Shown: positions 13,041-26,637 of the stretch, one piece after another
Layout: each line of letters opens with the position of its first letter
Position numbering within the stretch: the stretch's first letter is position 1
NCBI RefSeq assembly: GCF_021462225.1
Contig: NC_061806.1
Coordinates: 29,133,644 to 29,197,643 of the forward strand
DNA length: 64,000 bases
Direction: 5' to 3'
Source: Girardinichthys multiradiatus
Taxonomy: Eukaryota; Chordata; Actinopteri; Cyprinodontiformes; Goodeidae
Made by a program: the position numbers and the translations under genes
The notes under the pieces: model-generated
Told to the model about the DNA's origin: nothing
Databases searched by the model: none
Seen by the model: only the letters and a program-made list of their open reading frames with translations

Positions 13041-13844
13041 CACAAGTAACAGCCTTATATTATAGCAAAACAAGCTGCACGTTGATGCGTTATAGTCTAA
13101 GAATAGTGGGAGTTCTTCATTCTAATGCATTTAATGAAAAATCAGATTTTTCAGTAATTTACCATCCGATCTCCAATCAGAGCTGATTAAGGGGAAATTT
13201 GGTCGATTCCCATATCTGCTCAACTGATTGCAAGAATACCTGTTCTATTATCTGTTGATTACTGCCTCTATGATTTTAAAGGATATTTTTTTGAGCTTAA
13301 ACTGTTCAGTTGTATGTGACCTTGCCTATTTTTTTTGTATGTCTAGAGCATTTTCAGCTTATTACCAATAGCCTTAAATATTTCTGCATCCTAATGATGT
13401 TGCTATGAAACCCAACTGATTAGGAGACATCTTTTTATACCTCAGACTATTATGCAGGGCTGTATTTACACCTCACTGACGTTTGTTTCCACCCTCCTCT
13501 CAGCTTCATATGGAGCTATGTAATTACAGTGTGACCCTGTTGTACCCCCCCTGTAGTGTCCAATTGTGTGGATTGATACCTGCATGCTAGGCAGGGCTCA
13601 AATATTTGCCGCTATGAGCAGGTCTGCTCTGGTGTTTCAACCTCCATGTTAGAACATAGAGCAAAAAACGATTAATGTGTTTCTTCTTCTATGCATTTAT
13701 TTTCATCTGTACAAAAATGCATTATTTTTGGACCAATTCCTCAGAACTAGAGATGTTTATTCTAGCAAAACACTTTGTTATTAAAGTTTTTACACCCCTT
13801 TTACTGATTTTAATGCACTATAACTTAACCACATATAATCTTAT
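13041..13844. other. AT-rich non-coding DNA
   Basis: Nothing recognisable. Confidence 0.55.
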
Positions 13845-14056
13845 TTCTTCTTCTTCTTTTTCTTTCGCCTTTTCCGTTTTAGGGGTTGCCACAGCAAGTT
13901 ATCTGTCTCCATCTAACCCCATCTTCTGCATCTTCTACTCTCACACCCATTACTGTCATGTCCTCTTTCACTCCATCCATAAATCTCCTTTTCCTCTCCT
14001 CTTCTTCTGCCTGGCACTTCCAGCCTCAGCATCCTTCTACCGATATATGATCTTAT
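13845..14056 (-). repeat. LINE-type interspersed repeat end
   Basis: It begins with TTCTTCTTCTT, followed by an AGGGGTTGCCACAGC block, a CATCTTCTGCATCTTCTACTC-like block, CTTTCACTCCATCCATAAAT and CAGCATCCTTCTACC. This ordered set is characteristic of an abundant fish repeat that I associate with non-LTR retrotransposon ends. The open frame across it is not a gene. The exact family needs a repeat-library match. Confidence 0.5.
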
Positions 14057-15829
14057 TTCCTTAATATTTCTCAATAAAATGTAAGATATTGTCATAAATA
14101 TGTATGATGTAGAAGTTTAAAGAGTTAAGAAAAAACATGCAGGAGTTAAACAGTATTTAACAACAAGCTGGCTCATAAAATTTAATGAATCCTTTTTAAT
14201 CAATATGAATTTTCCTCTGGCGGGTGCTTATTGACAGCAGAATAAATTTATTGTATTTGTATTCAATGCTCTTGTCCTTCACTCAATAAAAACACAGGAC
14301 AGCCTCTTAATGCTGTGAACCGTCCTTGGTTTTTATTGTCGTGTCTTATGTATAGGCTGCGCTGTACATTTTTATCACAATAACTGATTCTTTGTGTATC
14401 AGCTAATAGTTTATACCTGATGTAGCCACTGTGTGCAGGTTTATATTTAAAGAGTTCAGTCTCTAGGAGAGAGAGAGAAAGGAAATGCAGAAAATAAACA
14501 TATTTACCTCATTTACGCTGTACTGCTTGACAAAGACATAATAATAAACATAAATAATAACGAGGTGTTTTTATGATAAAACCTTGCTAAGGTATGCTTT
14601 CCTAACATTTTGGGTTTGCATTCACCTTTCTGCTTACATGAAACTTATCGGATGCATTGGCTCTCACTTCTGCTTAATCGTTGTTTAATGTGATGATATC
14701 AGTCTGTATCCATTACAAAACATTCAATTACTACATTAGAAAAACAGAGGGAGGTAGAGGTTTTTAGATACATTTTTACTTCTCTGTGTGGGAAAACAAA
14801 TATAATCAGTTTTATATGAAGATGCTGAATTTTCTAAAACTATAGCCATAAATAATTCACAGAACTTTCTGCTGATCAGCACTTTAATGGATATAAGCTT
14901 TCTATAATCCATTAATAGAATAAATGTCAGACACTGAACACAAGCCTCTGTACAAATAAATAAACTAATAAAATTAGCTACAATTAAACAGTTATCCAAC
15001 ACCAGGGGAATCATTAAACAAGAAAAAACAGCAACTCACTTAGTGACGAAAACCACAGTTTTTTTCTGCATAGCAGAGGCGACGTTACAGGAATGTTACA
15101 GTACAGAAATGTTGACATGTTTTTATTTATTTTTGATAAAATCAGTTGTGAGTTGTCTTAAAAGAAATACTATAAAATCATAGAAAGCCTCAAAAAATCA
15201 TAAATGACAGGCAGTAACTGTAGAACAACACAGGCCCGTCAGGATGTTCTAGAAAGGCTCAACGGCACACATTTCTTCAAATTACAAACACAAGTCAGCT
15301 CAAACTGTTATTAATGACTGTGTTGAATCTGCTGCTGGATAACCTGATACTGAGCCTGAATCTGATATCTTTATATCTTGCAAATTTCTATATTGTTAAA
15401 AAACTGAGTAGAAATGGACTGAAACAAGATTTTACTAAGTAGTTTTAGTGGAGGTCAACTTCACAATTACTACAGTTTGATAAATTAGTTGAGGTTGGTG
15501 CCTTTTAACTTAGACAGTAGGGTTTTACCTGGGTTTGTGGTTTTACAGTATCTATGCTATTTTTTAAAAGGTGGATTTTACATAAAGTTATGTCAGAGGC
15601 TTAACATAAAAACCATTAAAAACATTAGGTAAAAAATAAATATGGCACCAAGTAATGAGGTAGATCTCACTTAACCATGTTTGGTTGGGAGTTGGCCTAT
15701 ATTTGAACATTTGTATATCTGTAAATTAGTATAACATAGTCTGTTTGAACCACAGAGGCCAGCCATGTGGCCCAGAGTGTTTACATTTGTTGACAGGGGC
15801 ACACCGGGTTATATCTCACGGTAATCAAT
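14057..15829. other. AT-rich non-coding DNA
   Basis: Nothing recognisable beyond short AG runs near 14470. Confidence 0.55.
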
Positions 15830-16340
15830 GAACAAGGGAACGAGAGGAGAGGAGGAGGGGGAGCAAGGCGATGGAGGAGGGAGGGAGGATAAAAATCGGT
15901 AAGGAAAGCAGGTTATCTCCTGTCATTAACGGAGGGATTCCCGCATGGAGGGGAGGGAGAGAGGGAGAGGGACTGGCGGGTGGTGTAAGGGAAAGACCTG
16001 GATTCATTGAGAAAAAACACAGCGTGTTTGGCATGAAGAGAAAGCAGACAATTATCTATATTGATTAAAGCCAGCCAGCCAGCACGGAGAAGACAGAAAA
16101 CTATGGCTGGATCAATAGCGAGGGAGGAAAGGAAGGAGGGAGGAATGTAGGGCAGAGGAAGGAGGGATATCTGCAGACAGACGGGTTGGGGTAAAAGCTT
16201 TAGAACAGACGGGATGGGATGGGTTCGGAATATTAGCAGTGGATAAAGGAAGAAAATTGACTGAGGGACGACGAGGAATGAGATGAGTTGATGAAAAGAT
16301 AACTGTCCGCAAGTGAGGAATGAGGTCAATAGATTCATCA
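15830..16340 (+). other. purine-rich (AG) block
   Basis: Long stretches are almost pure A and G on the plus strand, notably 15840-15895 and 15945-15975. The minus-strand frames through it are therefore rich in Ser, Leu and Pro and are not credible proteins. Confidence 0.6.
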
Positions 16341-18760
16341 GAGAGGGAGGTAAAGTGTTAATGAGGATGACAGGTGGATAACTGATGACTTAGCATATAA
16401 CTGGTGGTCAGTGAGAGCAACTATCCCACAAGGTGATCGGATTTAGGATAGAAAAACTAAACAAGAGGGAAAGACAAGCCGAATGGAAAGTGACTGAGGA
16501 ACAGGGTAGCTCAGCTTGGTATTGATATCTTAATAACCTCTCCTCCCATCTAATTAAACTCCTCATCAACCAGAAATGACATGACACCGTTAGTGCTAGT
16601 CTGAGTGTTAATTGATGCCATTTACAGGTACCATGAACGCAGGGCTCTTAAAGGCTGATGTATTAAAAATCTTTAGAAATTACAGTGGTGACAAAATTAG
16701 GTCACACCACTAACCTGTTATATATATATATATGTGGAAAATAAAGTTATTTAATCACACCCTAATAAAAAACCCTGATGTTGTTTTACACATAAAATAA
16801 AATACATAAAAAACATGTTTTCCAGTTGAGGAAAACAAAGTTGAGGACAACCTACCACCTAATCGCTAGTCTTACTGCCTTTGGTTCTCTGACATCGGTC
16901 TGAGGAAACTCTGCTCCACTCTTCACTTCACTTTTAGCAGCGAGAGTCTGCTGTGGGTGATGAAATTTTAGGATTTCTGGAGACTTCCTTTAGCATCTTG
17001 CGGTGAGCTAAATGTCCAGATCTGAAGCAGGAGAAACCTACCTCAAAATGCTGAGTATTGATGTTATGACCACGAGAATCTGATGTAAAACACCGGTGTG
17101 GCAACCTGTTTTAATTTCATTCAACATGTTTTAATTGTTTGGTGATATTGCAGAACATTTTCAGTGTTTTTAAAATTGATATTAAATATTCATGTGTCCA
17201 AATATGTAAACACAGAATAGGGGGTCCTGATTTCTTTATATAACTGAATCAATTTGGTTCCTGTTTCAAAATTATCTCGTGCTTTTCTATCTTCATCTGC
17301 CCACCTCTTTCTCCATCTATCTCTCCCTTCATAGGGTCACGCTGATGGTCACCAAGGTGCTGTAGTGAGCAGTATGGAGGATTGTAGGTCTGGGGCAAAA
17401 TGGCCCCTAAATGGCTCTCACACTCACGCTGGCTTTATTGATGCTCTGGTCTGACGCCAGCTAACCCACAATGCTATGTGAGTGAGAGAGTGTGTGTCAG
17501 AGAGAGAGTGGCACTGATTGCTATGTTGATGAAACAGAATAGTCCCACATCTCTCTGAAAGCTTCTCAGCTCAGACGGTGCAGAGAGACGAGACAGAGAC
17601 AGGTGGAAAACACGTGGTTTTCTGTGCTCTGAGCTGGTGGTTTCCAGAAACACGCCTTAAAAACACTGGAGAAACTTCCAAAAAGTAAGGGTTCATGTTT
17701 TGCACTTTTAAATTTAAATTATGGGTCCAGCGATGCCTCATGTTGCAATTCACTGCAAATGTTACACCGATTCCCTCCGATCCCGCTCTGATTATGTATG
17801 TGTAATCTAAAATGTTTTGAACAAATCCCTCAACTCCGAGCTTGTAGGCGTTTCATAAGAAATAAAAAATACAAGACAAAGTTGCTGATAAAACTTACAC
17901 CAAAACAAGCAGACAGCAAAATAGTGAATTTGTTTGGGTAATATTTCACAGTCTACCGAATCAGTTCTGCAGCTGAAAACACATTGCTAACCCTGTAAAA
18001 GCAGCTCTCATTCAAAAGTATGGTGGGTTTTAAGAGTTTTTAAAACACATGTTTTTACCTCTTTGGGTTGAATTAACGAGGCTGATCAAATGATGTTAGT
18101 GTCGTTACTCAACTGGACGCCAGAAGAGTTTAATCTCATGATTTGTCCCATGATTACAATAAGATGCTCACCTCTGCCCAACTTTTAGGGTTTAACAGCA
18201 GCTTGAATAAACAGTATTTATCTCAATGTACTATACGTCATAGTGTCATTTTTACTGGGTTATAAATTACATCTTGTTTGGTATTTTTTTGAAGTGTGTC
18301 CATAAAAAAAATGTAATTTCCTTTATGCTTACAAATATTTACCAGAGATGCACAAATCAGGCTTTTCCTGGCTGATAAAGATTACTGGATTTCTTGAGGT
18401 CTGACCTGCAGATTCTGATGTTTACAGATTGCAATGTCTTTGTTTGCTAAGGACTATAACGCATACAAAATGTGCTGCAGAGACTTTGATGAAGGAAGTA
18501 GTGTTGAATCCAAGAGAAATTTATGAAATTACAGGATTATCCCGTTAATGCAAGACTGTGTCCCTAAGAAAGTACATGGTGATGGCTGGTGCATTTATGG
18601 ACTGCAAATGGTGCGAGTTGAATGTTTCGTTGCATTTACTGAACAGGAAAAAAAGATTTTGCATTGTCTGACCTGCTAATAACCAGTCAGAACTGTTTGG
18701 TGTGTCTCTAACCACAATGTTTGCTGTGCAGTTAGATGTTTGGATTCTGATTATTTAACT
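16341..18760. other. non-coding DNA
   Basis: 16540-16640 is conserved-looking, with ATTAA and TAATTAAA cores. 16680-17230 has a repeat-like texture with a short TA tract, but I cannot assign it. The rest shows nothing. Confidence 0.45.
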
Positions 18761-18800
18761 CATTTTCTTTCTTTCAGAAGCTTCAGAAAGAAAGAAAATG
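18761..18800. repeat. 40-bp near-perfect palindrome
   Basis: The left arm is CATTTTCTTTCTTTC then AGAAG; the right arm is CTTCA then GAAAGAAAGAAAATG. The arms abut with no spacer, around the centre GAAGCTTC. Of 20 base pairs, 19 are complementary; the exception is an A-A pair. Confidence 0.9.
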
Positions 18801-19692
<892 letters not shown>

Positions 19693-19829
19693 CACTGGCT
19701 CCAGGGAGTCACACACAGTTAGGATTCTCATCCACATTCTGGCTGAACGTCCTCCTTCGTTTCTTCAGCTGACGTTGCCATGTTATACTGGACATAATGC
19801 AACACAAAGCAGTGTGTATTCAACCTCTC

Positions 19830-19831
19830 CA

Positions 19832-19856
<25 letters not shown>
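19830..19856 (+). repeat. CA microsatellite
   Basis: An uninterrupted CA run. Confidence 0.9.
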
Positions 19857-19862
<6 letters not shown>

Positions 19863-20921
19863 CACTCTCCTCTCTGTCTCCCTCTCACGCAGACAGACTC
19901 TGGAGGTTTGTGAAGTCTCACCAGCCTCTGAATCTGAAAATAATATTCCTTTCATGAACTTTTTAATACCTGCTCCACATAACTGATATGCAGATATGTT
20001 TTTACCACTCTGCATTTTCATTTAACAGACTGCTGCCAAGAGTAACTAGTCTCACTTTGATATTGCGTCTAAAGTGCGATTAATGGATGACTTAATTTAA
20101 TAAAGTATGAGCTTCTGTGGCAGATTCAATGAAATTTGGAATGCAAACGTATGTTTAAGTATGTTTCCTATAAGGTGTTGGGGTGGAGAGGGGGTGCAGG
20201 GTTGCTGTGTTAGTATCATTCTTATGAAAAATAAATTTCAAAAAGCAAGGATTACCTCTGCTCAGACCTGAGCTCCAGCCTTTGCATTTCAATGTGAGGT
20301 TCAGCCTCCATTATTTATGATGCTTTACACCTCAAAACCACAGCCTACCTCACTCGCTCAGAATTTCCCCACCACCCTATCCCCATAGTAACTACTGACC
20401 TGGGATTTTATTGGAACACTGGACATTTGGAACCAGCAGGGATTCAATGGATCACATCAGGAAACGTGACATTTAGGGGTCTGTGGAACGTTTCCACTCC
20501 AACTTGAAGTTTGGTGTCAGATTTACAAGCTTGCTACGTAACGTCACACATCAGAATGTCAAAATGTTCACTGTTTGCTGAGCGCCTCGACGAAGTCAGG
20601 AGGAGGTGTTTTGGTCGACATGTAGGACGTGTCACGGTCAGAAAAAGGACGGTTCATTAACAATGAGCTAAAAACAAATGACAGAAAGATGCTGAGATAT
20701 CCGTTTCTAAACACACCCAAACACAAGCAGCTTCAGTTTTTTCTTCTGTGTGACCATGCCTAAAACATCATTTGAATAAATTGAATTATTCTGCAAGATT
20801 TCAACAGTAACACATATGCCTTCTCTATATCTTTTCAGCTGGCAGCTGGTTTAAGCTCTTAAAATAATGTGTGACTTGTTTTCTCTCAGCTGGTTGATAA
20901 CATAAATAAACTCATGGTCTC
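19857..20921. other. non-coding DNA
   Basis: 20240-20460 is non-repetitive and conserved-looking. No exon or RNA gene is supported. Confidence 0.5.
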
Positions 20922-21250
20922 TGGGGGTGTAACGGTACAAATATTCGCATTGGAGATGTCTGGTACAGCCCTGTCAGTTCAGTCTGCTCGTATCGAACAA
21001 ATACAACGTTGTTTTCTACCTAAACACATGCAGACTGTTTATGTGAGGAACTAAGTGTTCAACGCGATGTTCTGCAGGGCAACTTTAAAAAGTGACATGG
21101 AAACTAAACAAAGAGGACTCCCTGCTGCCACTAAATTCTGCTGTTTGGAAACATTAAGGTTCTCATGCAGCTACAGTGGAGAAAGAAAGGTGGATCGAAC
21201 CAGAAGTTCATTTCAGTATTTTTAAATAGCAATAAGGTACGTAGCTCGCT
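20922..21250 (+). mobile_element. possible hAT-type non-autonomous remnant
   Basis: GGGGGTGTAACGGTACAAAT at the start resembles the terminal region of fish hAT MITEs, and the following sequence keeps scattered similarity (CTGTTTGGAAACATTAAGGT near 21140). No complementary end is visible. Tentative. Confidence 0.3.
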
Positions 21251-21289
21251 CTGCATCTAACTGAATTATTTACCTCAAACAACATCAAG

Positions 21290-22155
21290 CTGAATGTAAA
21301 CATCACTGGTTCTGGAGAAAAATCAGCTTAACAAAGAGATCTGAGGCCTTCAGAAAGAAGACTGTAGCTGTTTATGAGTTTGGTAAGGGACTAAGAGAGC
21401 AGTGGACTCAGCCATGCCACTGCACGGAAATTAGTCTATTAGTGGATGACATTCAAAACAACTGAAAATATGCCCAAATCTGGCCTTTCAAGTAGGTTTA
21501 CCCTGAAAGAAAACTGCAACTGCAAAAAACAAAAGTCTACAAAACCCCTAAATCAATCACAGAAACTACAGCCGGCTCTTGGTACTCTTGACATGAAAGT
21601 GCATGTCTGTACAATCAGTAAGAGACAGAACAAGCTGAACTTCAGTTGGAAAATGAGCAACGAGGAGAACATGAAGGCCAGACTGAAGCTTGCCAGAGAG
21701 AACGTAGACAGAGACCAGGACTTCTGGAATAATGTTCTTCGGACACATGAGTCTAAAACTGAATTATTAGGACACCAGAACCACGGCTCAAACCGATTCC
21801 AGGAAAAGGACCTCATGCCATCTTTGAACCATGGAGGTGGAAGCATCATGGTTTGGGGACACAGTGTTGCTAGAAACCGTCAAACATCTCACAGCTGGAA
21901 ATGAGGAGTGAAGCAAAGCAAGGGTGTGTGGCTAGCTATCAGGGGTGGGGTGTCCTAACTTTTTCCCTAGTTAAAATAAAGATTTTTAGGGATATCTTTT
22001 GTTTGATGAGTAAAACTGGGTTAATTTTTCATGTTTGTCAATTTAATTTCCACCAATAAAGAAAAAAGAAAATAAAAAAAGGAATCATATGTGAGCCTTT
22101 TTTAAAGGACTAAGGACTTAAGGAATATTTAATGGAGCGTCCTTATTTTTGAACA
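21290..22155 (+). mobile_element. decayed Tc1-like transposon
   Basis: The order of transposase-derived segments, followed by GGTGTCCTAACTTTTT near 21948 and GCGTCCTTATTTTTGAACATGACT near 22140, matches a common fish Tc1-like family. Large internal parts are missing after GGTTTGGGGACACAG. There is no recoverable terminal repeat pair, so the copy is old and immobile. Confidence 0.65.
21320..21890 (+). pseudogene. Tc1-like transposase remnant
   Basis: The translation retains Tc1 landmarks in order: an LKLARENVDRDQDFWNNVL segment, then the region around the first catalytic aspartate, then an HGGGSIMVWG segment near the end. In the usual VLxTDESK motif this copy reads VLRTHESK, so the first catalytic Asp of the DDE triad is His. 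The DNA-binding N-terminus is only partly visible, and the second Asp and the Glu are lost with the deleted 3' half. It is surely non-functional. A reader may see part of it as a 152-codon open frame (21446-21904), but that frame is simply the surviving piece of transposase. Confidence 0.65.
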
Positions 22156-23519
22156 TGACTCTAAATACTCATAATTGGCTCTAAGTATGAGTACTAAGAG
22201 TCAAGGATCCTGGCCAAGACAAAGGCACAAACTTGCCCTAGTTTATTCTGCTGTTGTTATAACAGGTCAACATAACCCAATTAAAATAAACAATGATTTA
22301 AATAGTGTTTTTGTTTTAATAAATCATTATAACAATAAATTCAACTAGAACCAGAAGGATTAATACAAACATAACAATCCATTACTTTGTTCCTAATGTG
22401 TTAATATTCCTGCATCATTTGCTGGCATTCAGACATTTTCCGTTAATCTATTATAAGGTGCAAACAGAAGTTACACAAGAAACAGCTAAAAATATTTATT
22501 TATTTTAATTAAATCTTCCAAGTTTCAACAAATCAGACTAAATGACCTGAAAAAATCCATGGAAATAAACGTTTTCCTTTTAATGAGCCATAAATGCCCT
22601 GATTCTAAGGTCTGCTTGCTAATCTCAGCTTTGTTTTACTGCATATTTATCTGACATAATGTATCCTGAGCATTTAAAAAGGCTACAGGTAGATAGACAA
22701 ATATTTCACGCTACATAAATATACATAACATATAATAAGACCACCGATATCACCTTTAAACTCATTCAAACATCCAAAAGTGCTCATATTCTCGTCATCA
22801 TTCTCCAATTATTAAAAATAAGAGCATTTGCTTTGATGTTCGACCCTTCAGCATTAATACTTGATAAGAGCACATTTTGTGCAGTTGAGCAGGCGCTGTA
22901 TGAAAAGCCACGGTGTCCTTGAGGATCATCTTGGCTCAGTTAATGCTTTCTTTGGTGTAAAGCTTCAACACAACAGTAATTACAGAACAGCAGAAAGCTT
23001 AATTCAGAGGAAAGAATGAACTTGTACAGCGAGAGGCTTTATGAAGTTCAAATCTAACTGACCTTTGTGAAACTCCACATTGTTTCGAAGGTCAATGTGC
23101 ACAGTACAGTCTTGGTGGGTCTGCATGCAGTTAAATTGTAAAATGAAACTAATGTAATAACCGCAGAGCCTAGAAGGGATGGGCCTTTTCATGGCAGAAG
23201 ATTTATAGTTCGTGAGCGCACAAGAATCTCCATTTCCTGAATTAAACAAGAAGTGACCCCGGCCCAGTGACAATAGTTGGTGTGTGGCGTTAGAACATCT
23301 GCCAGACATTAGTCAGGCACACCATCGCCTAAATGATGAAGCTTCTGAGGGGGTTGTAAATTACAATGGGAATGAGGGGTAGCATCCATCAGTCCGTCCA
23401 TCTGTGTGAGTGTGTGTGTCCAGACCAGTGGACAAAAGGGCCTGCTGCTACTATACGCTGACCAAAAGCTCTGCTGGTCAGACTTAATGAACCCTACCCC
23501 ATCCCCCCCAACTTCATCT

Positions 23520-23552
<33 letters not shown>

Positions 23553-24183
23553 GTTTATACACACACTAACATCCACCCCCAACAGCCCCGCTCTCCTCCG
23601 CAGCTCCTCCTCGGCCAGCAGTAGCTGTATCACTACTAATATTGGCGAAACCCCCCATGACTCCCTCCTTCCTCCCTCCCTCCCTGCCCCCCTCCTGCCA
23701 GCTCAGGCCAGCAACTGCTGTTGTCCACATCTCACCTCATCCATAGTAGACAGTATTGATTTTTAGCATGGAAAATAAAAAAGGCCATGAATTTTAATGC
23801 CTCGCTGTCTGTCTGTCTGTCACTCTCTTAGCACTCATCCTCACCTCCTCTGCTTTTATTCAAAGAGCCATCTCTTTATCTCCCGTCCTCTGATGTCTCT
23901 CTGTTTGTCCCTTTACCTCGGACCTTCTTTCTTCTCTAACCGGTGATCTTCCACTTTTTTCTTGAGCAAACCCACCCATCACCAGTCTCTCACTCTTACT
24001 GTGTTTATTTCTTTTTAGTGTTCTTTCTGAGGGAAGTGAAAGGAAGGGAAACTGGAAAGCGGTGAATCAGGTGTGGAGCTTCTGTGGAGCCAAGTGTATT
24101 AACCAAAGAGCAAAGGGAGTGTGTGACGGGATTAAGAAAAACGATTGTGTTTTGTCTGTTTAAATAAAGGTTTTTTTTAATTA
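22156..24183. other. non-coding DNA with a conserved-looking block
   Basis: 22770-23330 is non-repetitive and GC-balanced, with enhancer-like texture. 23400-24000 is C/T-rich with simple repeats, including CCTT/CCTC runs near 23670 and CTGT units near 23806. No exon is supported. Confidence 0.45.
23520..23552 (+). repeat. compound CA/TA microsatellite
   Basis: A CA run passes directly into a TA run. Confidence 0.9.
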
Positions 24184-25474
24184 CAGTGCCTTGGAAAAAT
24201 ACAGTTCATAAAATGTTTCCACATTTTGCAAACCACAAACTTTAATGTATTTTATTGGAATTTTATGTGATAGGCCAACACAAAGTAGTGGAAAATTGAA
24301 AAAGGTGAAGGAAAATAATATATATTTATTTTACATATGATTTGTATTTAGCCCCCCTTAGTCCATCCTTTGTAAAGCCACCTTAGCTGCAGGTCTTCTG
24401 GGGTGTGTTTAGCAGCTTTTAACACATCCAAACACTGAATTTTGCACCATATTTCATTGTTAAATACCTCAAGCTCAGTCAGATTGGGTGCAGAACATCT
24501 GCTAACATTAGTTTTGTCATCGATTCTTAAACAATTCTTGATTGAATTTTGGTCTCGACTTTGACTGGGCCATTCTAACACAAGAACATACATTAATCTA
24601 AATATCTTAACTCTGAGCAGCTTCACTGTCCTTGCTGGGAAAAAAGCCACTCCACAGCATGATGCTGCCACCACCAAGCTTAACAGTGGGGATGCAGTGT
24701 TATCTGCAGTGTTAGTATTCCAGCATATGTAGTGTTTTGCATGTCGGCCATAAAGTTTCATTTTGGCCTCATCTTCCACACGTTTGTTATCTCCCTACAT
24801 GGCTGGTGGCAAAGTTTAAAACAGGACATTTTGTTGCTTTCTTTCAACAGTACCTTACTTCTTGCCACTATTTCATAAGGCCAAAATTGTGGAGTGCAGG
24901 ACTATTACACCTTCTGTTGATAGATTGTCCCACATGAGCTGTGAATCTCTGCAGCTTCCCCAAAGGTGCCAGTTGTGACATTCCCTTTCCATTTTCAGAT
25001 GATGGATTGTACAGAGCTCTGTGAAGTGTTCAAAGCATGGGATATTGTTTTAGAGCCTAACCCTGCTTTAAAATCAACCAGAACTTTCCCCCTGACCTGT
25101 CTGCTGGGTTCCTCGGTGTTCATGATGCTGATTGTTCTCTAATGTTCTCTAAAGAACCTCTGAGGCCAGAAACAGAACAGCTTGATTCTCACTGAGATTA
25201 CACACAAGCAGACAACTAATTGTGTGACCTAATTGGCTGCAATGGATTTTATTTAGAAGTATCGGTAGTAAAAGAGACTGAATACAATTTAATGCCAAAG
25301 TTGTTGCACTTTTATTTGTAAAATATTTTTTAAAAAGTATATCATTTTCCTTTACAAGTATGCACTAACATGTGGTGGCCAATAAAATACTCAAAAAATA
25401 CACTGATGTTTGCAGTTGTAACATGACAAAATGAGGAAAAGTTAAAAAGATAAAAATGCTATAGCAAGGCACTG
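24184..25474 (-). mobile_element. Tc1-like transposon, CAGTGCCTTG family, decayed
   Basis: The ends are CAGTGCCTTGG at 24184 and its complement CCAAGGCACTG-like GCAAGGCACTG at 25464-25474, each flanked by TA (24182-24183 and 25475-25476), as Tc1/mariner insertion requires. Length is about 1.29 kb. Subterminal blocks (CCACATTTTG, GGAATTTTATGTGATAGGCC, and AATGAGGAAAA on the other side) match a family abundant in fish. The transposase lies on the minus strand and is broken. Confidence 0.8.
24348..25150 (-). pseudogene. Tc1-like transposase remnant
   Basis: Read on the minus strand, the C-terminal part keeps the motif normally written WPSQSPDLNPIENLW as WPSQSRDQNSIKNCL. The catalytic Glu of the DDE triad is therefore Lys, and two conserved Pro residues are changed. 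Upstream, DNA corresponding to the GGG-rich and Asp-containing middle region is recognisable (24655-24780) but no single frame spans it. The N-terminal binding-domain region (about 24960-25150) is recognisable only at the DNA level. Several indels and stops separate the segments. The longest surviving frame is 24348-24779. Confidence 0.6.
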
Positions 25475-25476
25475 TA

Positions 25477-26611
25477 AACCCTTAGTTCTGTCGGTAAGAC
25501 CAGGGATCAATTTTACAACCGCTTACTTTCAAATCTGACTGCAGCAGAGCTTTATTGGATTTGGGCTGTTATTTGATGGTTATTAAGCCTGAGAGTAGCC
25601 ACTGGTGACCATGGCATCAGACACAACCTCATGTTGGATAAAGAAAACACATCCTCCAGGAATCATGGAAAGGTTAAAAGGTTTAAACTTTTATCCACTT
25701 TTCCATTTTAAAGGAAATGATACGTGCTATGATGGTAATTTCATCAATATGATGGAAAAACACTTTACTGGAGGGAAAGAACTGACAAGCTGAAGTATAA
25801 TGATTTCAGCACTCAGGGAGGGTGGGAAGAAACTGTCAACTGCCATCAATGACAGGTTGCATACTCCTCTCAGCACTGATGGCACATCATCCAACCTGTT
25901 TCCACTAAAAAGCTCCATTTTCACAAAAGGAGAAAATATTCTTCTCTGAGATTTGGTGAAACATGATAGCAGCTGGTAAAACTTATAGCTGTGATAACTT
26001 CATACAAAAATCTCGAACTTTTAGTTCAAACATGGACAGGTTCGTGCCAAGACTGACCTATATGGACTTAAAATCTATCACAAGATTATTTTGGAAATGA
26101 AAAATCCAACAAAAACGCATTTAGTTTCCATGCTGATTGTTCCACTCGAGGTCACTGTTTGCAAGAAGACCTAGAAGTGGTGGCAATGAGATTAATTACT
26201 GTGCAAAACTGGGCATGTTTCAATTAAAATAGACACATTTTGTTATGTTAGTAATCTAAACAACTCATGTTAGATTATTATCAGGTCTGCCGTGTGTCAT
26301 ATACTGAATCCGTTCAAATGCAACAACTAAGCTACATTTTTGGAAAGCATGATGAGTCCTCATACCTGATGCGAATTGTTTGTTTAATTGTTGAGTAAAT
26401 ATTAAAATGCAGTTGCATGCACAACCCATGAATGTGCAAGACGTCATTAAAGCAAACTGTTGGTTGGGTCAAGGCCACAGTGCTGCACATATTTACACAA
26501 TTAGAACTCAGTTATTGAAGATTTCTTCATCTCAAGTTGTGATTTAAAGCAGCAACTCAATAACAGTTAAATGAAGGGAAAGAAAGAGCATAGTCACATC
26601 AGCAATCACTG
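25477..26611. other. non-coding DNA
   Basis: A mostly unique AT-rich stretch. 26130-26280 looks non-repetitive, with ATTAATTA-type cores. No gene is visible. Confidence 0.5.
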
Positions 26612-26637
26612 TACAGTGATTCTTTACTATCAGGATG

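Noticed and set aside
13675..14064. 129-codon plus frame
   Set aside because: Its second half is an interspersed LINE-type repeat and its first half is AT-rich DNA.
16680..17230. Possible further DNA transposon starting near ACAGTGGTGACAAAATTAGG
   Set aside because: No matching second end and no transposase motif. The texture is repeat-like but unsupported.
24348..24779. 143-codon minus frame as a host gene
   Set aside because: It contains the degraded Tc1 motif WPSQSRDQNSIKN and lies inside a TA-flanked transposon.
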